DNA of 64,000 nt from Trichaptum fuscoviolaceum (GCA_910574455.1 CAJSYZ010000003.1:3595250-3659249); one strand, 5' to 3'. Counted from the first letter of the stretch, positions 23,301 to 34,883 are shown. A program made the numbers and translations. The notes: generated by a model from the sequence alone, not told the origin.

Positions 23301-24576
23301 ATATTGTGAATAATTCAGTCTTTGGTGTCTAATACATATATAACGTCCTGGCCGTACATTATTTTTTTGGGACTCAGACATTGAGAACTTGAGCACGCAA
23401 TGTTTCTGTGCAATCATACATCAGGAGTCAGAAGACTAAAGCATGCCAAGTCACACTATCGATCGCGTGTTTGACGGCACTTATCCTGAGGTAGCAATGA
23501 GGTATTTTCATCTAATTGATTTACTATACGTCTGTCTGCCTTACGCACATGTTGTATTTGATGTAGCAGGGATACTCATGGAAATCACAGGATCCAGAGC
23601 ACGGTTGCATTCTTCGCAGAAGTATTGAGAAACCGTATAGTGAGTAATTTGAATAGGCAGAACAGGCCCAATCTCACGGCTTCAAAAGAGAGGGACAAGT
23701 CATGTAATCCGGATCTGCAATGGCTTCATCTGCTAACGTCTCTACAATCTCAAGCTGCTCTGATTCTTCGAGGATACGTACTCTGGCTGATATCTCGATT
23801 CTCCAGGTTTCTATGTATGAGCAAGACAGTTGCTTATCACGATACGACTGTTTCCTTTGATGCGCTGAGCAAGGACCTTTCTTTATTGGACAAACGCACT
23901 CAAGCGTACTCGTGTCTTAAGTATCGGAAAGGCTGTATAAAAAACTTGCCGGCCTACGATTTACTCATGCATTCACTGTTAACTTTTGTGAGGATCCGAC
24001 CATAACCTCTTACTTTTCAGTTCTCCAGTCGATTACGGCAAGACCCGCCACCATTGTACACGTAAACTGATCTTTCCCCTTCATTTCCGGTCTCAACGGA
24101 ACAATCTACCCCGCTGTACTTCGGAATCTGATACTCAATGTATCGGGATAACCTCGGATAATTGCATGCTTCCGCCTGATTTAAAGCTGAGCGCCGATCA
24201 TCACAATCGCACGGGATTTCGGACCATGAATGAGGTAACTGACACTGAGAGGACTCGTCACGCTGATGCAAGACTGAGCTTCTGGCAAGTATGCTTTCAA
24301 GCAAGACAAGATCCGTTCCACAGCGCTGAGCTGGTAAAGCCTACCATTCAGTGTTTAGCTTAGCACTACTAGTACCTCATACGTTGTAGGTCTTATCAGA
24401 GTGTATCTATCTTGTCTATGTAAATGCGTGAAACATTTCTTGGTTTATCCGAACGACAGGCGACAATTTGTTATGCTGATAAAGTACTACATAGACAGAA
24501 TCCTAGACCTGGAAGCCTCGTAGAATAGTGAATTCCGAAGTTCGACGTCGGACAGTTGAAGTTCATGGCAGACAAG

Positions 24577-25743
24577 TCAGAATTTGCAACCCTGTCCTCC
24601 ACGCATACAACCAAACCAGTCTTGCATCGCTACTCCCAGCGGGTAGCGTTCGCTCTGAAAGCCTGTCGGAGCAGGGGGGACGAGCTCCAAAATATCGAAT
24701 TCCTCCGCCAGTGCAGTCAGCTGCTGAAATAAATTTGGACCGTCTTGAGTGTCCTGAGTTCCACGGAAGTGGAAAGGCGTAGGTTGGATAACGAGTCTTT
24801 GAAGAACAATGGGCAGGCGGCTGATGCGAGGCCTCGCATACATGTGCGTTCCGGAACTATCTGCGGATGGGCGTGTAGCGCCATCATGTGCTTGGCTGAG
24901 CACCCGAGAAAGTGAGGTGGTGAACGTAGCGTCCATGAGCGGTTCAGTGAAGCGCAGACGCGCAAGGCCAGGGCAGCTCGTTCTAACGGCGTCCAAGGCT
25001 GCTGAAAGACTCGGTCCCGTTCCGCATGCCAAATGAAGGCTCTGCAGAGAAGGAAGCACTATCCGCGACCAGGGCAAAGAGAGTGTAGCCTCGCAAACCG
25101 TGAGCTCTGACAGCATTGGATATGGTATCGCAAGAGCGTCTGATAGGCCGCTATCTGCGCTGCGATCGTAGTGGCCGTAGAGTAGAATGGCGAGGGTCCT
25201 GAGATTTGGTGACGTTAGAGCGAGTATGTGTAGAACCGCCGATCGGAATGCTGAGAGCGCTTGCGACCGCTGCGTCAGCCACGATTGCAGGCGTTGCAGG
25301 CGTTCAACGCGTGCTTCTCTCGTTCTTGGCATTTCGAACGCAAGAGTAGGGGGTACTTCTAGTTCTGCATCGTCGTCCATTTGGTTTGCAGCGGATGAGG
25401 CATTTCTCGATCGATTTCCGCTTGCATTTCGAGGTCGGCGGTCAGATAACAAAGCGTGTGACACAAAAGCCGCAAGTCGAGGTTGTGCCCTGAACGTTCG
25501 CGATAGCTGTAATATTCTGGAGCGACCCGCGAGGAATAACCTGTGGTAGAGGATTGGCGTAGTTATCAAGTAATAATATTTCGAGACGAGACACAGACTC
25601 AGTGCTGTGTTGTATGTATGGGATCCTTCCAGCAAGTCAGAGCTGCAAGTAAGTTGAATGCATTGTATATGTAACTCCATGGGAAGGATGGAGAAACTGA
25701 GCAGAGGGCATGGACCCGGCCGCGAACGCATCGAGCGAGGCAT
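24577..25743 (-). CDS. F-box-like protein, copy 1
   Basis: An intronless reading frame of up to 388 residues. The likely F-box-like part is LPMELHIQCIQLTC with ALSLCLVSKYYYLITTPILY, the pattern of fungal F-box proteins that feed substrates to SCF ubiquitin ligases. The rest is leucine-rich in the manner of degenerate leucine-rich repeats (LRTLAILLYGHYD, MLSELTVCEATLSLPW, LPSLQSLHLACG, CPGLARLRFTEPLMD). The end is MQDWFGCMRGGQGCKF. Possible starts are the ATGs at 25743, 25731 or the one just before ELHIQC (about 25680); the last leaves the F-box at the N-terminus as usual. It aligns block by block with the gene at 29,009-30,061, so the two are paralogues. Target unknown. Confidence 0.75.
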   Translation of the reverse strand: MPRSMRSRPGPCPLLSFSILPMELHIQCIQLTCSSDLLEGSHTYNTALSLCLVSKYYYLITTPILYHRLFLAGRSRILQLSRTFRAQPRLAAFVSHALLSDRRPRNASGNRSRNASSAANQMDDDAELEVPPTLAFEMPRTREARVERLQRLQSWLTQRSQALSAFRSAVLHILALTSPNLRTLAILLYGHYDRSADSGLSDALAIPYPMLSELTVCEATLSLPWSRIVLPSLQSLHLACGTGPSLSAALDAVRTSCPGLARLRFTEPLMDATFTTSLSRVLSQAHDGATRPSADSSGTHMYARPRISRLPIVLQRLVIQPTPFHFRGTQDTQDGPNLFQQLTALAEEFDILELVPPAPTGFQSERYPLGVAMQDWFGCMRGGQGCKF

Positions 25744-26135
25744 ATGTCACTGGAAGTTTGCTAGAAGTGGTACGGAAGCGAAATATCACAGCAGACTTTA
25801 TAGACTGCCGGGTTATCACCTTTTCAGCAAGCATAGGGTCTGATAAGAGACAATCAAGGCTGATGAGTCTCAAGAAAGGAGTACTTTTGCTACTTGACCC
25901 CGCTAACTTACTGAGGTAGGTCAGGCGTGAGTAAGCGGTGCCCATGGAGATATATCGGAGAAACTCGAGTCTATTTCATCCTCGTGTAGAACGATATGGA
26001 CCGGCCACCGCGCCATGACCAAATCCATGAGATACGATAGTACAAACATCTATGGATGAGAATGCACAACAAGCAGGTTAAGTTACACAACAATTATTTA
26101 TTTCTTACTTCATAATCGAACATAATCCATTGGCA
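25744..26135. other. Intergenic, promoter of F-box copy 1 and 3' end of hexokinase
   Basis: About 390 bp. The ORFs here are out-of-frame overlaps with the F-box gene or short. Nothing else recognised. Confidence 0.45.
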
Positions 26136-28124
26136 TCATATATTGCCATTCTGCGTCACTTCTGTTGACCCCGTCCTATCTTGTTTCGTGGCTTGGAGAG
26201 CGCATAGTGCAGCTGGGTCATAAAATCAACATACATAAAAGAGAGTCGAGTTATGCGATGCCGCTTACCTCCAACCCCGCTTCCATCTTTCGCAAGCCCT
26301 ATCTCCACCCTCTTTTCCACATCTTCTCCCACAAGGGCACGTAAAGACTCACGCAATTTGACTTCGAAGTTTGGGTAGAATTGAATCAAGCTGCAAATTT
26401 GAACAATATGATAATTAGAGTTCAAACAGCAGCCGGGGTGCATAGCTTATGAAGTGCTATAACTTACCTTCCATCAACGCCAACGGAGAATCTCTCCTCA
26501 TCTGAGGAGGGACCCCCGCCCAAAGTTGCTTTCCCGGTCTGAATAAGAACGGCTGCTACTGCGCTACCACTAAGGCGTGCAGCGCGTGTTGCGACCTGTT
26601 GACATGCCCATCGGACGATCTCCGTATCCTGATCCGACACGTCTTCAGGCTTGAACCCAACGTCCTCAACCAACACTTTCCGCACTTCATCGGAGGTTTC
26701 CGAGATTTCAATTGCGGACATATATGCGGTGTCGAATCCGTAGTGTTTGTTCAGGATAATCGTAGAGTTTCCATTGAATAGTAAGGGCGGGGCAGCATCG
26801 ACGAGAGACAACAATATGTTACGTGTGATTTCTCCGAGGTACATCCCTGAAATGAACTTCTCGTAGGCCTGGTATCGAGGGTTTATTGATTCGCGGTCGA
26901 GTTTGTTGTCGAAAGGAGTCGTCGGTAACACAGTCCGCTATTTCTGATCCTCAGCTACTCCATCGACATTCACGGAAGAAGACTTCAAAGCTTACCGAGT
27001 TATTGAAAGCGCCCCATTCAGTATTCACTACCATTTTCTCTACGCCTTGTAAAGCAGGAGAATTTGCTAGTTTCTTGATTTTGTGAACATCTTCAACATA
27101 TGCGCCATTTGTTCCAGTGCCAAAGATTGCGCCTGCAAAATATGAGTTTCCTCTTTGCGTTACAGAATGTAAACGGCCTACCAAGTATACAGCCTCCTGA
27201 TGTGTATGCCCGAGATAAGAGTGCGCCGACGGTCTATAATTCAGATGAACGGTTAGCTGTGCCGAGTGCAATTGCGGAATATATAAGCTTACGTCATTGA
27301 CGAGAGCTGCACATTTGACATGTAAATGCTTCCGATCGAATGCGTCCTGAAGCAGTCTTACGACGTCTTTTCCAATAGCATTTTTTGCAGCAAAGCCCTT
27401 CGTCCATGTTAAAAGTACACCTTTGTCCAAAGCAGTCTGCTCCACAGGGAAGCTGAATGTTAGGCCCAAATGTAATGCCTCATCGTCCTCAAGGACATGA
27501 CCGGAGGAAGTTATGAATTCATCCACTGAGTCGGCAAGGTAATCTATATGCGCGTGAGAAGGACAGAAAACCCCACAAAAAAGTGCAGAACATACCAAAT
27601 AGTACAGTAGCTTCACCAGTCTTCAGTATCTCAGATACTTTGTACTTTTGTTGCCGAAGGGTGAATTCCTTGTTGCCATGCAGTTGCACCTCACAAACTC
27701 GACTGAACTGGGTATGAGCACTGGAAGAGACCTTTGATTTAGTGCTCACAGGTTTGTACCCCCGAGGTCTAATGCCAAGAATGTGCTTCATGTAGGTCTG
27801 AGTACGAGTACAGAGGTTATCAAATTATAGGCGCTCACCCCTTCTCTGTACCGTCTGGAACGCCTGTGACGAAAGTCGGACTGCCCAGAGAGTTCAGCGA
27901 GTGCATTCAGTACTGTGGCAAGGCGCTGAGACTCACATCATTGCCATGGCCTTATTATATTCCCCAAGCCCAAGGGCGAAGTCATCGACGAATTGGCGAG
28001 TAATCCCGATGAGCTTCTCGTCAGTCAAGTCGAATTGCTGTTCAATCTGTTCAAGGTGTGAGCGCGTGGCGTTAGGCACATTCAGACTCGAGGCCTTCGA
28101 AGACGACGAAGACGTCGTGGCCAT
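26136..28124 (-). CDS. HXK1: Hexokinase
   Basis: Phosphorylates glucose and other hexoses at C6 using ATP in the cytosol, the first step of glycolysis. Start ATG 28124 (MATTSSSSSKASSLNVPNA). Exon 2 gives IPTFVTGVPDGTEKG. A very short third exon in a frame hidden from simple ORF lists codes GTFLALDLGGTNL, the phosphate-1 loop; then RVCEVQLHGNKEF. Further blocks are LGLTFSFPVEQTALDKG with LLTWTKGF, KCAALVND then TVGALLSRAYTSGGCIL (catalytic Asp in ND), GAIFGTGTNGAYVED, NTEWGAFNN, YLGEITRNILLSL and FSVGVDGSLIQFYPNF. The last exon ends GVGAALCALQATKQDRTG and stops at 26136. About nine exons, ~500 residues, the normal family length. Hexokinase versus glucokinase preference cannot be told from sequence reading. 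Flanked by two F-box paralogues. Confidence 0.95.
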
Positions 28125-29008
28125 TGTCGATGTCTAGCGGGGTATGATGTATTCTAGAGCAGTCGTGAGGGGGGAGGAGAAGGAAGAGGCGCAAAAGCAC
28201 AGCGGAGCTAGACGGTATTGAGGGCCAAGTCGAGTGACGTTGAATACATTTCAGAAACGGGCTGCCATATCGAGTCCGGTCACCTACTTTCTGCTACCAC
28301 GCACACCCTCTTCTGGCCGTTAACCCGGCATTTCGCATCATCGTCCTCACCTATCGCATCGTCTAGATGTGCCATATCGTTATTTCTCCGACACTCTTGC
28401 TTATAGTGTTGTCTTCGTGTGCGCAGATATCTCGTGTCTCGAGCGGTTTGCTAGCGAATCGATCCGGAGTCGAGGCGTGCGCCGAATAGATGGGATCGAC
28501 TTCTGGAAGTCGAAGCTCTGCGAATTTAGTCCATCACGAATCAAATCAAAAGCCAAGTCAGAGCAAGCGTAGTAGTTCGGCGACATGTATCTGATTGTAC
28601 GAATTAGCCATAAGAACTTGAAGAGAGATGTTCGGCTAAAGCGGGCGTGGTAGTCTGGTTCAAGTTCGTTTTCTTCCGCTCTTCCGGTTTCAGACACTAT
28701 CCCGACCCATACTGCTTCCGATTAACAATTTATTGCATACAGGACTCGGTATCTTATGTGTGAGGCGAAGATGCAGCAATTTGCCATTGCTGTTTCGCTC
28801 TCCATGGGGTTGTCCGTTCATGCGGCGCAAAGTTATCTAAAAATCGACCACATTCAAACGGGTACATAGGGCGGAAGTGCTGAAGTTTAGAGCCTTTAAT
28901 GCTCTGCAAGAGTACTCAACGCCACATCTCGATTCCTGCCGTTCTGTACGTACTTCCCACTGGATGGTTTGCAGTTCGTATTTCTCTTACCTAGCACAGG
29001 TCTTGGCA
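28125..29008. other. Divergent region between hexokinase and F-box copy 2
   Basis: 880 bp that must contain the hexokinase promoter (left) and the promoter of the F-box gene (right). Open frames at 28,401-28,697 (-) and 28,369-28,572 (+) overlap each other and look random. No TATA box or strong repeat seen. Confidence 0.45.
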
Positions 29009-30061
29009 ATGAAGAACTTTCAAGAGCTCCCTTCTGATATTCACGTAGCAGTATGTGACGCTGCTAGATGGGAGGATCGTAGGAGCCTTGTTCTAGTCAA
29101 TCGCTACTTCCAAGAGATCGTCACACCCTTACTCTACAAGCTCGTCTTCCTACCGACTCGGCGTCGTGTCATATCTTTCCAGCGCACCTTATCTCAGAAC
29201 CCCTTTCTTGCCGTCCATGTTCGCCACTTGCTAATGTCCGACCGTGATCGTGAAGGCTTCCACATTGTTCTTCCAGACTTTGTCATATATCAGCCTCAAA
29301 CGCACACTGAGCGTGCTGTGCGACGGCAACGAATTTACGAATGGCTAGTTGAACGAGAAAAAGAGCTTCTGCTATTCCGCTCTTCGCTTCGCCACATACT
29401 TACACTTGTTTCCCCTCAACTGCGTTCGCTCACCCTCCTCCATTATGAGTACAGCATTAAGACTCTCAACGATCTTCTAATGCTTCCGTTTCCGATCCTT
29501 GAAGAACTGACCATAAGAGGCGACTATCCCATCCTACCGAAGAACCTCTATCTTCCAAGATTAACTCGACTTCATCTTGCAGCTGGAGATATGCCTAATC
29601 CATGGGCATCCTTTTCTGCGCTGGCGAACGGGTGTCCAAATTTGACCCATTTGCGCATTACCGAGCCTTTGTCATGTATACTTTCCGGCGTTATGCTTGC
29701 CGAAGCTCTAGAGGTCGCACATGGACTCAATGAATATGATGCCGAGGCTCTGGCCATGCCAATTGGACGTCGACCTGACGGTACGACATGGATACCACCA
29801 CCACCTAGTTTGCCTAACACCCTTCAATCGCTTCTACTTCAACCATATCCCCCAGAAATGAGTGTGATAGGCATGCACTATCAAGACCATACCGACATGA
29901 TGGATAGACTTGAGGCACTTGAGCAGAAAGTCAGACATCTCAAGCTCATTCCTGTGAATAACGAGCATTACGTGCTTCCTTATTCCTTTGATGCAGCTTA
30001 TCGAGACTGGAAAGATAGGATGGACGGAGGAGGCGGGTGTTGGCTAGATTACAAGTCTTAA
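29009..30061 (+). CDS. F-box-like protein, copy 2
   Basis: Intronless, 350 residues from the ATG at 29009 (MKNFQELPSDIHVAVCDAAR). LPSDIHVAVCDAA...RSLVLVNRYFQEIVTPLLYK is the F-box-like start, followed by RRRVISFQRTLSQNPFLAVH and leucine-rich stretches (LRSLTLLHYEYS, FPILEELTIRGDYP, LPRLTRLHLAAGD, CPNLTHLRITEPLS). The C-terminus YRDWKDRMDGGGGCW matches the QDWFGCMRGGQGC end of copy 1. The frame is open further upstream but without an ATG until 28,961. Probably an SCF substrate adaptor; target unknown. Orientation is opposite to copy 1. Confidence 0.78.
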   Translation: MKNFQELPSDIHVAVCDAARWEDRRSLVLVNRYFQEIVTPLLYKLVFLPTRRRVISFQRTLSQNPFLAVHVRHLLMSDRDREGFHIVLPDFVIYQPQTHTERAVRRQRIYEWLVEREKELLLFRSSLRHILTLVSPQLRSLTLLHYEYSIKTLNDLLMLPFPILEELTIRGDYPILPKNLYLPRLTRLHLAAGDMPNPWASFSALANGCPNLTHLRITEPLSCILSGVMLAEALEVAHGLNEYDAEALAMPIGRRPDGTTWIPPPPSLPNTLQSLLLQPYPPEMSVIGMHYQDHTDMMDRLEALEQKVRHLKLIPVNNEHYVLPYSFDAAYRDWKDRMDGGGGCWLDYKS

Positions 30062-30268
30062 TGACAAGACACAACTTTGATCGAATCTATGTTTTGTAAT
30101 GTACATCCTTGGATATGTCATCTAGTAATTATAGCTATACATTTCTGTACAAATAGCTTACTTCCTGTATGGGTATACTATTAGTTTGTGCGCGATTAAA
30201 TTTGTGCCATCAAAAGCTCATCACGAAGTTCGTTAGGCAAATTCTATAGTTTGAAGGGTGAAGAACAT

Positions 30269-33200
30269 CTAAAACTGGGCTCTCCGGAATGTTCCTATAG
30301 GTAACGATGTGCTAAACCCGAGGGTAGCTTCAATCCCACTAACAGTGTCCAAAAGCGAGTCTAACGTCTGTTCGGCCAGCACCCGGCGACGAGATTCCAG
30401 CTTGAAGCTGTTCTCTGTTGATGCCTTCTTCAAGAGTGCATCAGCAAGCTGTGCTTCCACAGATGCCTTCGTCAGGAGTACATTAGCAAGCTGAGCTTCT
30501 GCAACTCTCTTGGCCTGTCGACTTTGTCGAGCTTCTTCTTCGGCTGTGCCACGAGAATGAACTGCATCCTTTAGTGCCGCTGAAGTTTGCGACAATTGGC
30601 CCTCGTACCGAGCCACTACAGCTTCATAAGCGTGTTGAAGTCGCCGAGCTTCGTCCTCTGCTGCGCTACGTGAACAAACCGCCTGTTCTAAATTTGCTAG
30701 ATGGTCCTGAAGATGAGCTTCTGTCACTCTCTTTTCCTGACGGAGCTGACGAGTTTCCTCTTCTGCTATGCCACGTAAATGAACTGCCTCTTCCAATTCT
30801 GCAAGCGTCCGTGACAGGCGGTCCTCAAGGGCCTGACGACCTTGTTGGGCTTCTTTCCCTATTTCATGAAGACGAAGAGCCTCTTCCAATTTTGCTGAAA
30901 TCTGAGACAAACGGTCTTGAAGCTGAGCTTCCGCTGCGGTATACGCTTGTCGAAGCTGCCGAGCTTCGTCCTCTGCTAAGCTGCGTCGACGGACCGCCTC
31001 TTCTAACTTTGCTAAAGTCTGCGTCAGACGGTCTTGAAGCTGCTCTTCCGCCGTCTTTTTGTCTTGCCGAAGCTGTCTAACTTTAGCTACAGCTTTTTTA
31101 ACTAGATCCACTGCTTCGTTCAATTCTGCCGATTTCTGCGCCAGGCGGTCCTCGAAGCTAGCTTCTGTTGTTTTATGGAGTCGCTCTGACTCTTCTAATT
31201 TCGCAGAAGCTTGAGCTCGAAAGTCGTTAAGTTCAGCTTCAACGGTAGATTTGGCTTGTCGGCACCATCGAGCTTCGTCATCCGCTATCTCACGCAGACG
31301 ATCTGCCTCTTTTAAATACGCTGAAGTTTGTGTCAGCTGGTCCTCGAACGCCCGTCGAATCTGTCGAGTTTCCTCCTCTGCTACGGAACGTAGATGGAGT
31401 GCCTCTTCTAACTTTGCAAAGGTTTGTGTCAATTGTTCCTCGAGCTTAGCTTCTGCTTCCACTTTGGCCTGTCCAAGCCGTCGAGCTTCATCCTTCGCAG
31501 CTTTACGTAGCTTATCTGCTTCCTCCAATTTTGCAGAGGATTGCTTTCGGAGGTCGTCAAGCTCAGCTTCTGCTACTTTCCTGGCCTGCCGATACCGTCG
31601 AGCTTTCTCTTCGGCTTCGTCACATAGACGATCTGCCTCTTTCAATTCTGCTGATGTCCGCGACCGAACATTCTTTAGCTTATCTTCTGCTGCTTTGCGA
31701 AGTCGATTTGCCTCTTCTAGTTTTGTAGAAGTCTGCGTCAGGCATTCCTCCAGCTTAGCCTCGGCTGCCTTGCTGGTCTGTCGAATCCGACGAGCATCTT
31801 CCTCCGCCGCGTTACGTTCAGCTGTGGTAACTTTTAATTTGGTTAACGTTTGCGTCAGGCGGTCCTCAAGTTCTTGTATTTTGATCTGGTTTTCGTCTAT
31901 TTTCGGCTTTGTTTCCGCAGTCGATGCATTGGTGACGTTCGCCGCAGTAGTCGCAGTTTCAGACTGTAAGTTTCCAATAGCAAGGGCATCGGATTTGCAG
32001 TTCATGCCTTCCCAGCTTTCGATAGCTTTTTCAAGAAGGAATATGAGAGCGGCGCTTTCCAGCTGATAGATGCAAAGTACCGTGTATAAGGAATCTGGAA
32101 AGGAGTGAAGGGCATCAAAGCATTGGACCGATGACCACCAATGTTCTTGTTGATTGATACATTGCAATCGTTTAAGAAGGGTATCCTTGTCCAGATAGTT
32201 ATTTGTCCCCCGCTTTGCTTCAGAACTTGTTTCTGCATAGCCTCGAGGAGGCCAGTTTGGTTTTGCACTTTCAGAGCCTTGGTTTCTAGAGCAAGCTGGA
32301 TCATAGTGCGCCGCGTCTGGGGTGCATTTCGAAGATTTACGGAGAAAGCTATTGTCGCTGTTTTCATGCGCCGTACCAGGTTGAATATGTGCCGGGACCG
32401 ATACCGGCCCGCTGACACAAAGTCCTTTTCGATCACTTGAGTTATCTGTGTACATTAATCAGTCTTGTTTTCGGGAAACATTTCGTGTTGATATTGTAAG
32501 TTCCTCACTTTCCATCTCTATCCCATCCCCTTTCAACAGCGATAGCACGAGCAATTTATGGATGGCGAGAATTACTTGTATAATTGAGCCGAGTTCGATG
32601 GGCGAATTGATTCTCATTTGTAAAGCCGATATAGTTGTAGGGGACGAAAGTGTTTCGAGCCATGCTTTAATCGTTTGCCAGACTTGCCTAAGAACATCTA
32701 TATGGCTGTAATCGAGAGCCTGCAATCGAGCCAAATCTTCGTGTAAGTTCTCAGTTAACGTCCGCGTAGAAGTACCCGAAGACAATGGTTGTTCAATCTC
32801 AAACTTCTTTCGTTTAGAATTCCGACCGACCTCTTCACTACAAAGATCGCCCATGCGCTTTAACGGGGGAGCAGCAGATACTTGGATGTTGGAGACCGAT
32901 TGGGGTCGTTTCGGGAGGCTTTCCGGAAGACTCTGGATCTTCGGCACGGGTGCAGTGGTTGAAAGGGAAACACTAAGGATATTGCATAGTCAGATGAGTA
33001 AGAGGAAAGGCAAATTCTCCCGTACCAATCCAGCAATGTAACTTCCCCTTCGTGTCTAAAGAAGGATTGAAATGGCACCGTGCTCTTCGCAATCGTGCAG
33101 CTAAGTTTTATTAGCACTAAAAAGTGACCAGAACAAGTGGTGCTGCTTACGATACATGCAACACGACCGAGTTACTGGGCATGTTTGCAAGCTCAGTAAG

Positions 33201-33888
33201 AGTAGCCTATGAAGCGGAGAGAAACGTACTATTCAAGTGTATGCATTGCCACCCTCCACGATGTTTCATCTAGCTTCTCCAGATATCGCTTCATAGCCTG
33301 CGATGCAGCAGACGAGGATCAGAATCTGAGTAATTATTGATTGGTATTCATACTCACATTCTTTTTATTGTCCCAATAACAACATATACGGCCATCTTGC
33401 AACCCAACTAGATGATTTAAGGCTGGAGTCGCGATTTTCGCGGAAATCATGTCAAGCACGAACTGCTTTTTGAATACCTCCCATTTCTCCACGTTCGAGG
33501 TTGGATTCTGTACGTCGTACGTCTTCGAAGGGGGGAAGGCAAAGACCAAGGCTATAGGAGCTGCAATCTCCTCTACGACAGCGCCATTCAAAACATAGAT
33601 GCTTCCTTTCACAATTTTCTCGTTCAAGGAAATTTGAGAGAGTTCTCCTACAGGTTTGTTCATGGCCATACACGAAAGAGATGTCATGAAAATATATGCT
33701 GGCTTACGAAGGTGCAACAAAATTTCTTGCAGCCACTGGCATGAGGGAACGTGTCGCGCTTCGCGTTCTGAAGTCGTGACCAACTTCTCCGAGTCTCCAG
33801 TGGAAACGGTTTTCGCCGGTGATGTTTCCCACACTTTGGAAATGTCTATGAGTGGGCTCTGCCTTGTCAGTAACGCCATTCTCAACAT
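30269..33888 (-). CDS. Gene B: long coiled-coil protein, paralogue of gene A
   Basis: Unrecognised family; clear paralogue of the gene at 13,255-14,949. From ATG 33888 (MLRMALLTRQSPLIDISKVW) the first exon splices at CTTC|GTAAGC (about 33704) to RELSQISLNEKIVKGSIYVL, continuing APIALVFAFPPSK and LVGLQDGRICCYWDNKKN. Small exons follow (MKRYLEKLDETSWR; LTELANMPSNSVVLHVS; CTIAKSTVPFQSFFRHEGEV). The next exon has a basic nuclear-signal-like PPLKRMG...KRKKFE and a helical region. After an intron near 32,450-32,490 comes a 700-residue exon, mostly a repeated coiled coil (30,460-31,850), ending GFSTSLPIGTFRRAQF. About 1,100 residues. Some small-exon junctions near 33,190-33,360 are uncertain. The layout (globular N-domain, basic linker, coiled coil) suggests a nuclear scaffold; that is inference. 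Confidence 0.65.
30460..31850 (-). repeat. Tandem coiled-coil-coding repeat in gene B
   Basis: About a dozen diverged units of roughly 35-40 codons. Each carries a core like LTQTSAKLEEA-RLR followed by AEDEAR-LRQA and AEA-L-D. Units differ by substitutions and small length changes, so this is an old but probably still length-variable repeat. Gene A has no counterpart to this array. Confidence 0.75.
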
Positions 33889-33960
33889 CCATCCAACGCT
33901 TTGAGGTGAGATTATTTTCTTCAAGTCACTACCCAGTACTTACACCCCACGCAGAGCGTA
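33889..33960. promoter_or_regulatory. 72-bp divergent promoter, gene B / ATP7
   Basis: The start codons of gene B (-) and ATP7 (+) are 72 bp apart and face outward, so the core promoters overlap. If gene B has a further upstream exon, that exon would overlap ATP7. Confidence 0.45.
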
Positions 33961-34795
33961 ATGGCGACGAAAGGAGCAGCAGTTGCGCTTGTAAGTCATT
34001 ATGTAGTTCATGTGCACCATTGAATACTTATTGCATGATTTTCCAGGACTTTGCGCGTATCTACTCAAGGCTTGGTCTCGGAAAGGGTTCGCCAGATGTC
34101 TTTTAGCATGTTCGAATTATTTGACTGATAATCCATGGTTATAAATAATTGTAGAAACTATCGCTTCGCTGCAGGCTTTCCGCAAGCGCCACGGCGATGC
34201 TCAACGCATCCACGCTCAGCTATCTTCTCAGCCTACCACAGTAGACCTCTCTCACTATCGCTCCATCCTCAAAAACAAAGCTGTTGTCGATGAGGCCGAG
34301 AAGATTTTGAAAGAGTTCAAGCCGGTCACCTACGACGTGAATACGCACGTGAAGGCGATAGAGGTGTTCGAGGCCAAGGCTGTACGTCCCTTAAGTTTCT
34401 GTGCGAGTTTATTTTTCGAGTTTCTGACCATATATCTGGCAACTTCGTAGATTGAAAATGCAAAGGCAACGGAGGCAAAGATCGACGAGGAGCTGAAGGA
34501 CCTCCAGGCGACGCTAGCCAACATCGAAGAAGTCCGGCCCTTCGAGGAGCTTACAGTGCGTGTTTCCGACTATACTATTTCAAGCCTCACAGTGTATTTA
34601 ATAATGTCCGCGTAGGTGGAAGAAGTTGGTGATGCTCATCCTGAGATCAGGAAGGCAGTGGAGACAATGGTGGTCAAAGGAAAATGGACAGTACCTGGTA
34701 AGCTAACTGTATTTTATACTGCTTCTGACCACGCCTCATTATTAAATCTTTCCCTAGGCTACAAGGAGAAGTTCGGCGAGTTGTCTATTATGTAA
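33961..34795 (+). CDS. ATP7: Mitochondrial ATP synthase subunit d
   Basis: Peripheral-stalk subunit d of the F1Fo ATP synthase on the matrix side of the inner membrane. Start ATG 33961 ([10 protein letters not shown]), intron, then [13 protein letters not shown], intron, [58 protein letters not shown], two more exons with [18 protein letters not shown] and [16 protein letters not shown], and a last exon [12 protein letters not shown] ending at 34795. Six exons, about 175 residues, the normal length. The family-typical [12 protein letters not shown] is present. No cleavable presequence is obvious, as is usual for this subunit. Confidence 0.95.
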
Positions 34796-34883
34796 CCTAC
34801 CGTCCCCTCTTTCCGACAAGTTACACGTTAGAGTAACTTGTTCCACAATAAAAACACTTTCATCCAAAGACATTGTCTCTTTC

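Larger units (their letters stand above)
18805..24576. other. 5.8-kb gene-free region upstream of the bZIP gene
   Basis: No convincing gene in either strand. Many ORFs of 60-230 codons exist but they are low-complexity, lack introns that extend them and resemble no family I know. From about 19,900 to 22,700 the plus strand is rich in C and T. TGACGT motifs occur at 18863, 19139 and twice in the palindrome at 20352. A small 10-bp direct repeat (cgagattatt twice) lies near 19,769-19,788. The region probably contains a long promoter/leader of the bZIP gene, possibly a noncoding transcript, and the 3' flank of the F-box gene. Confidence 0.45.

Noticed and set aside
31251..32066. 271-codon plus-strand frame opposite gene B
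   Set aside because: It is the antisense reading of the coiled-coil repeat; its Ser/Arg/Ala-rich repeats mirror the sense repeat.
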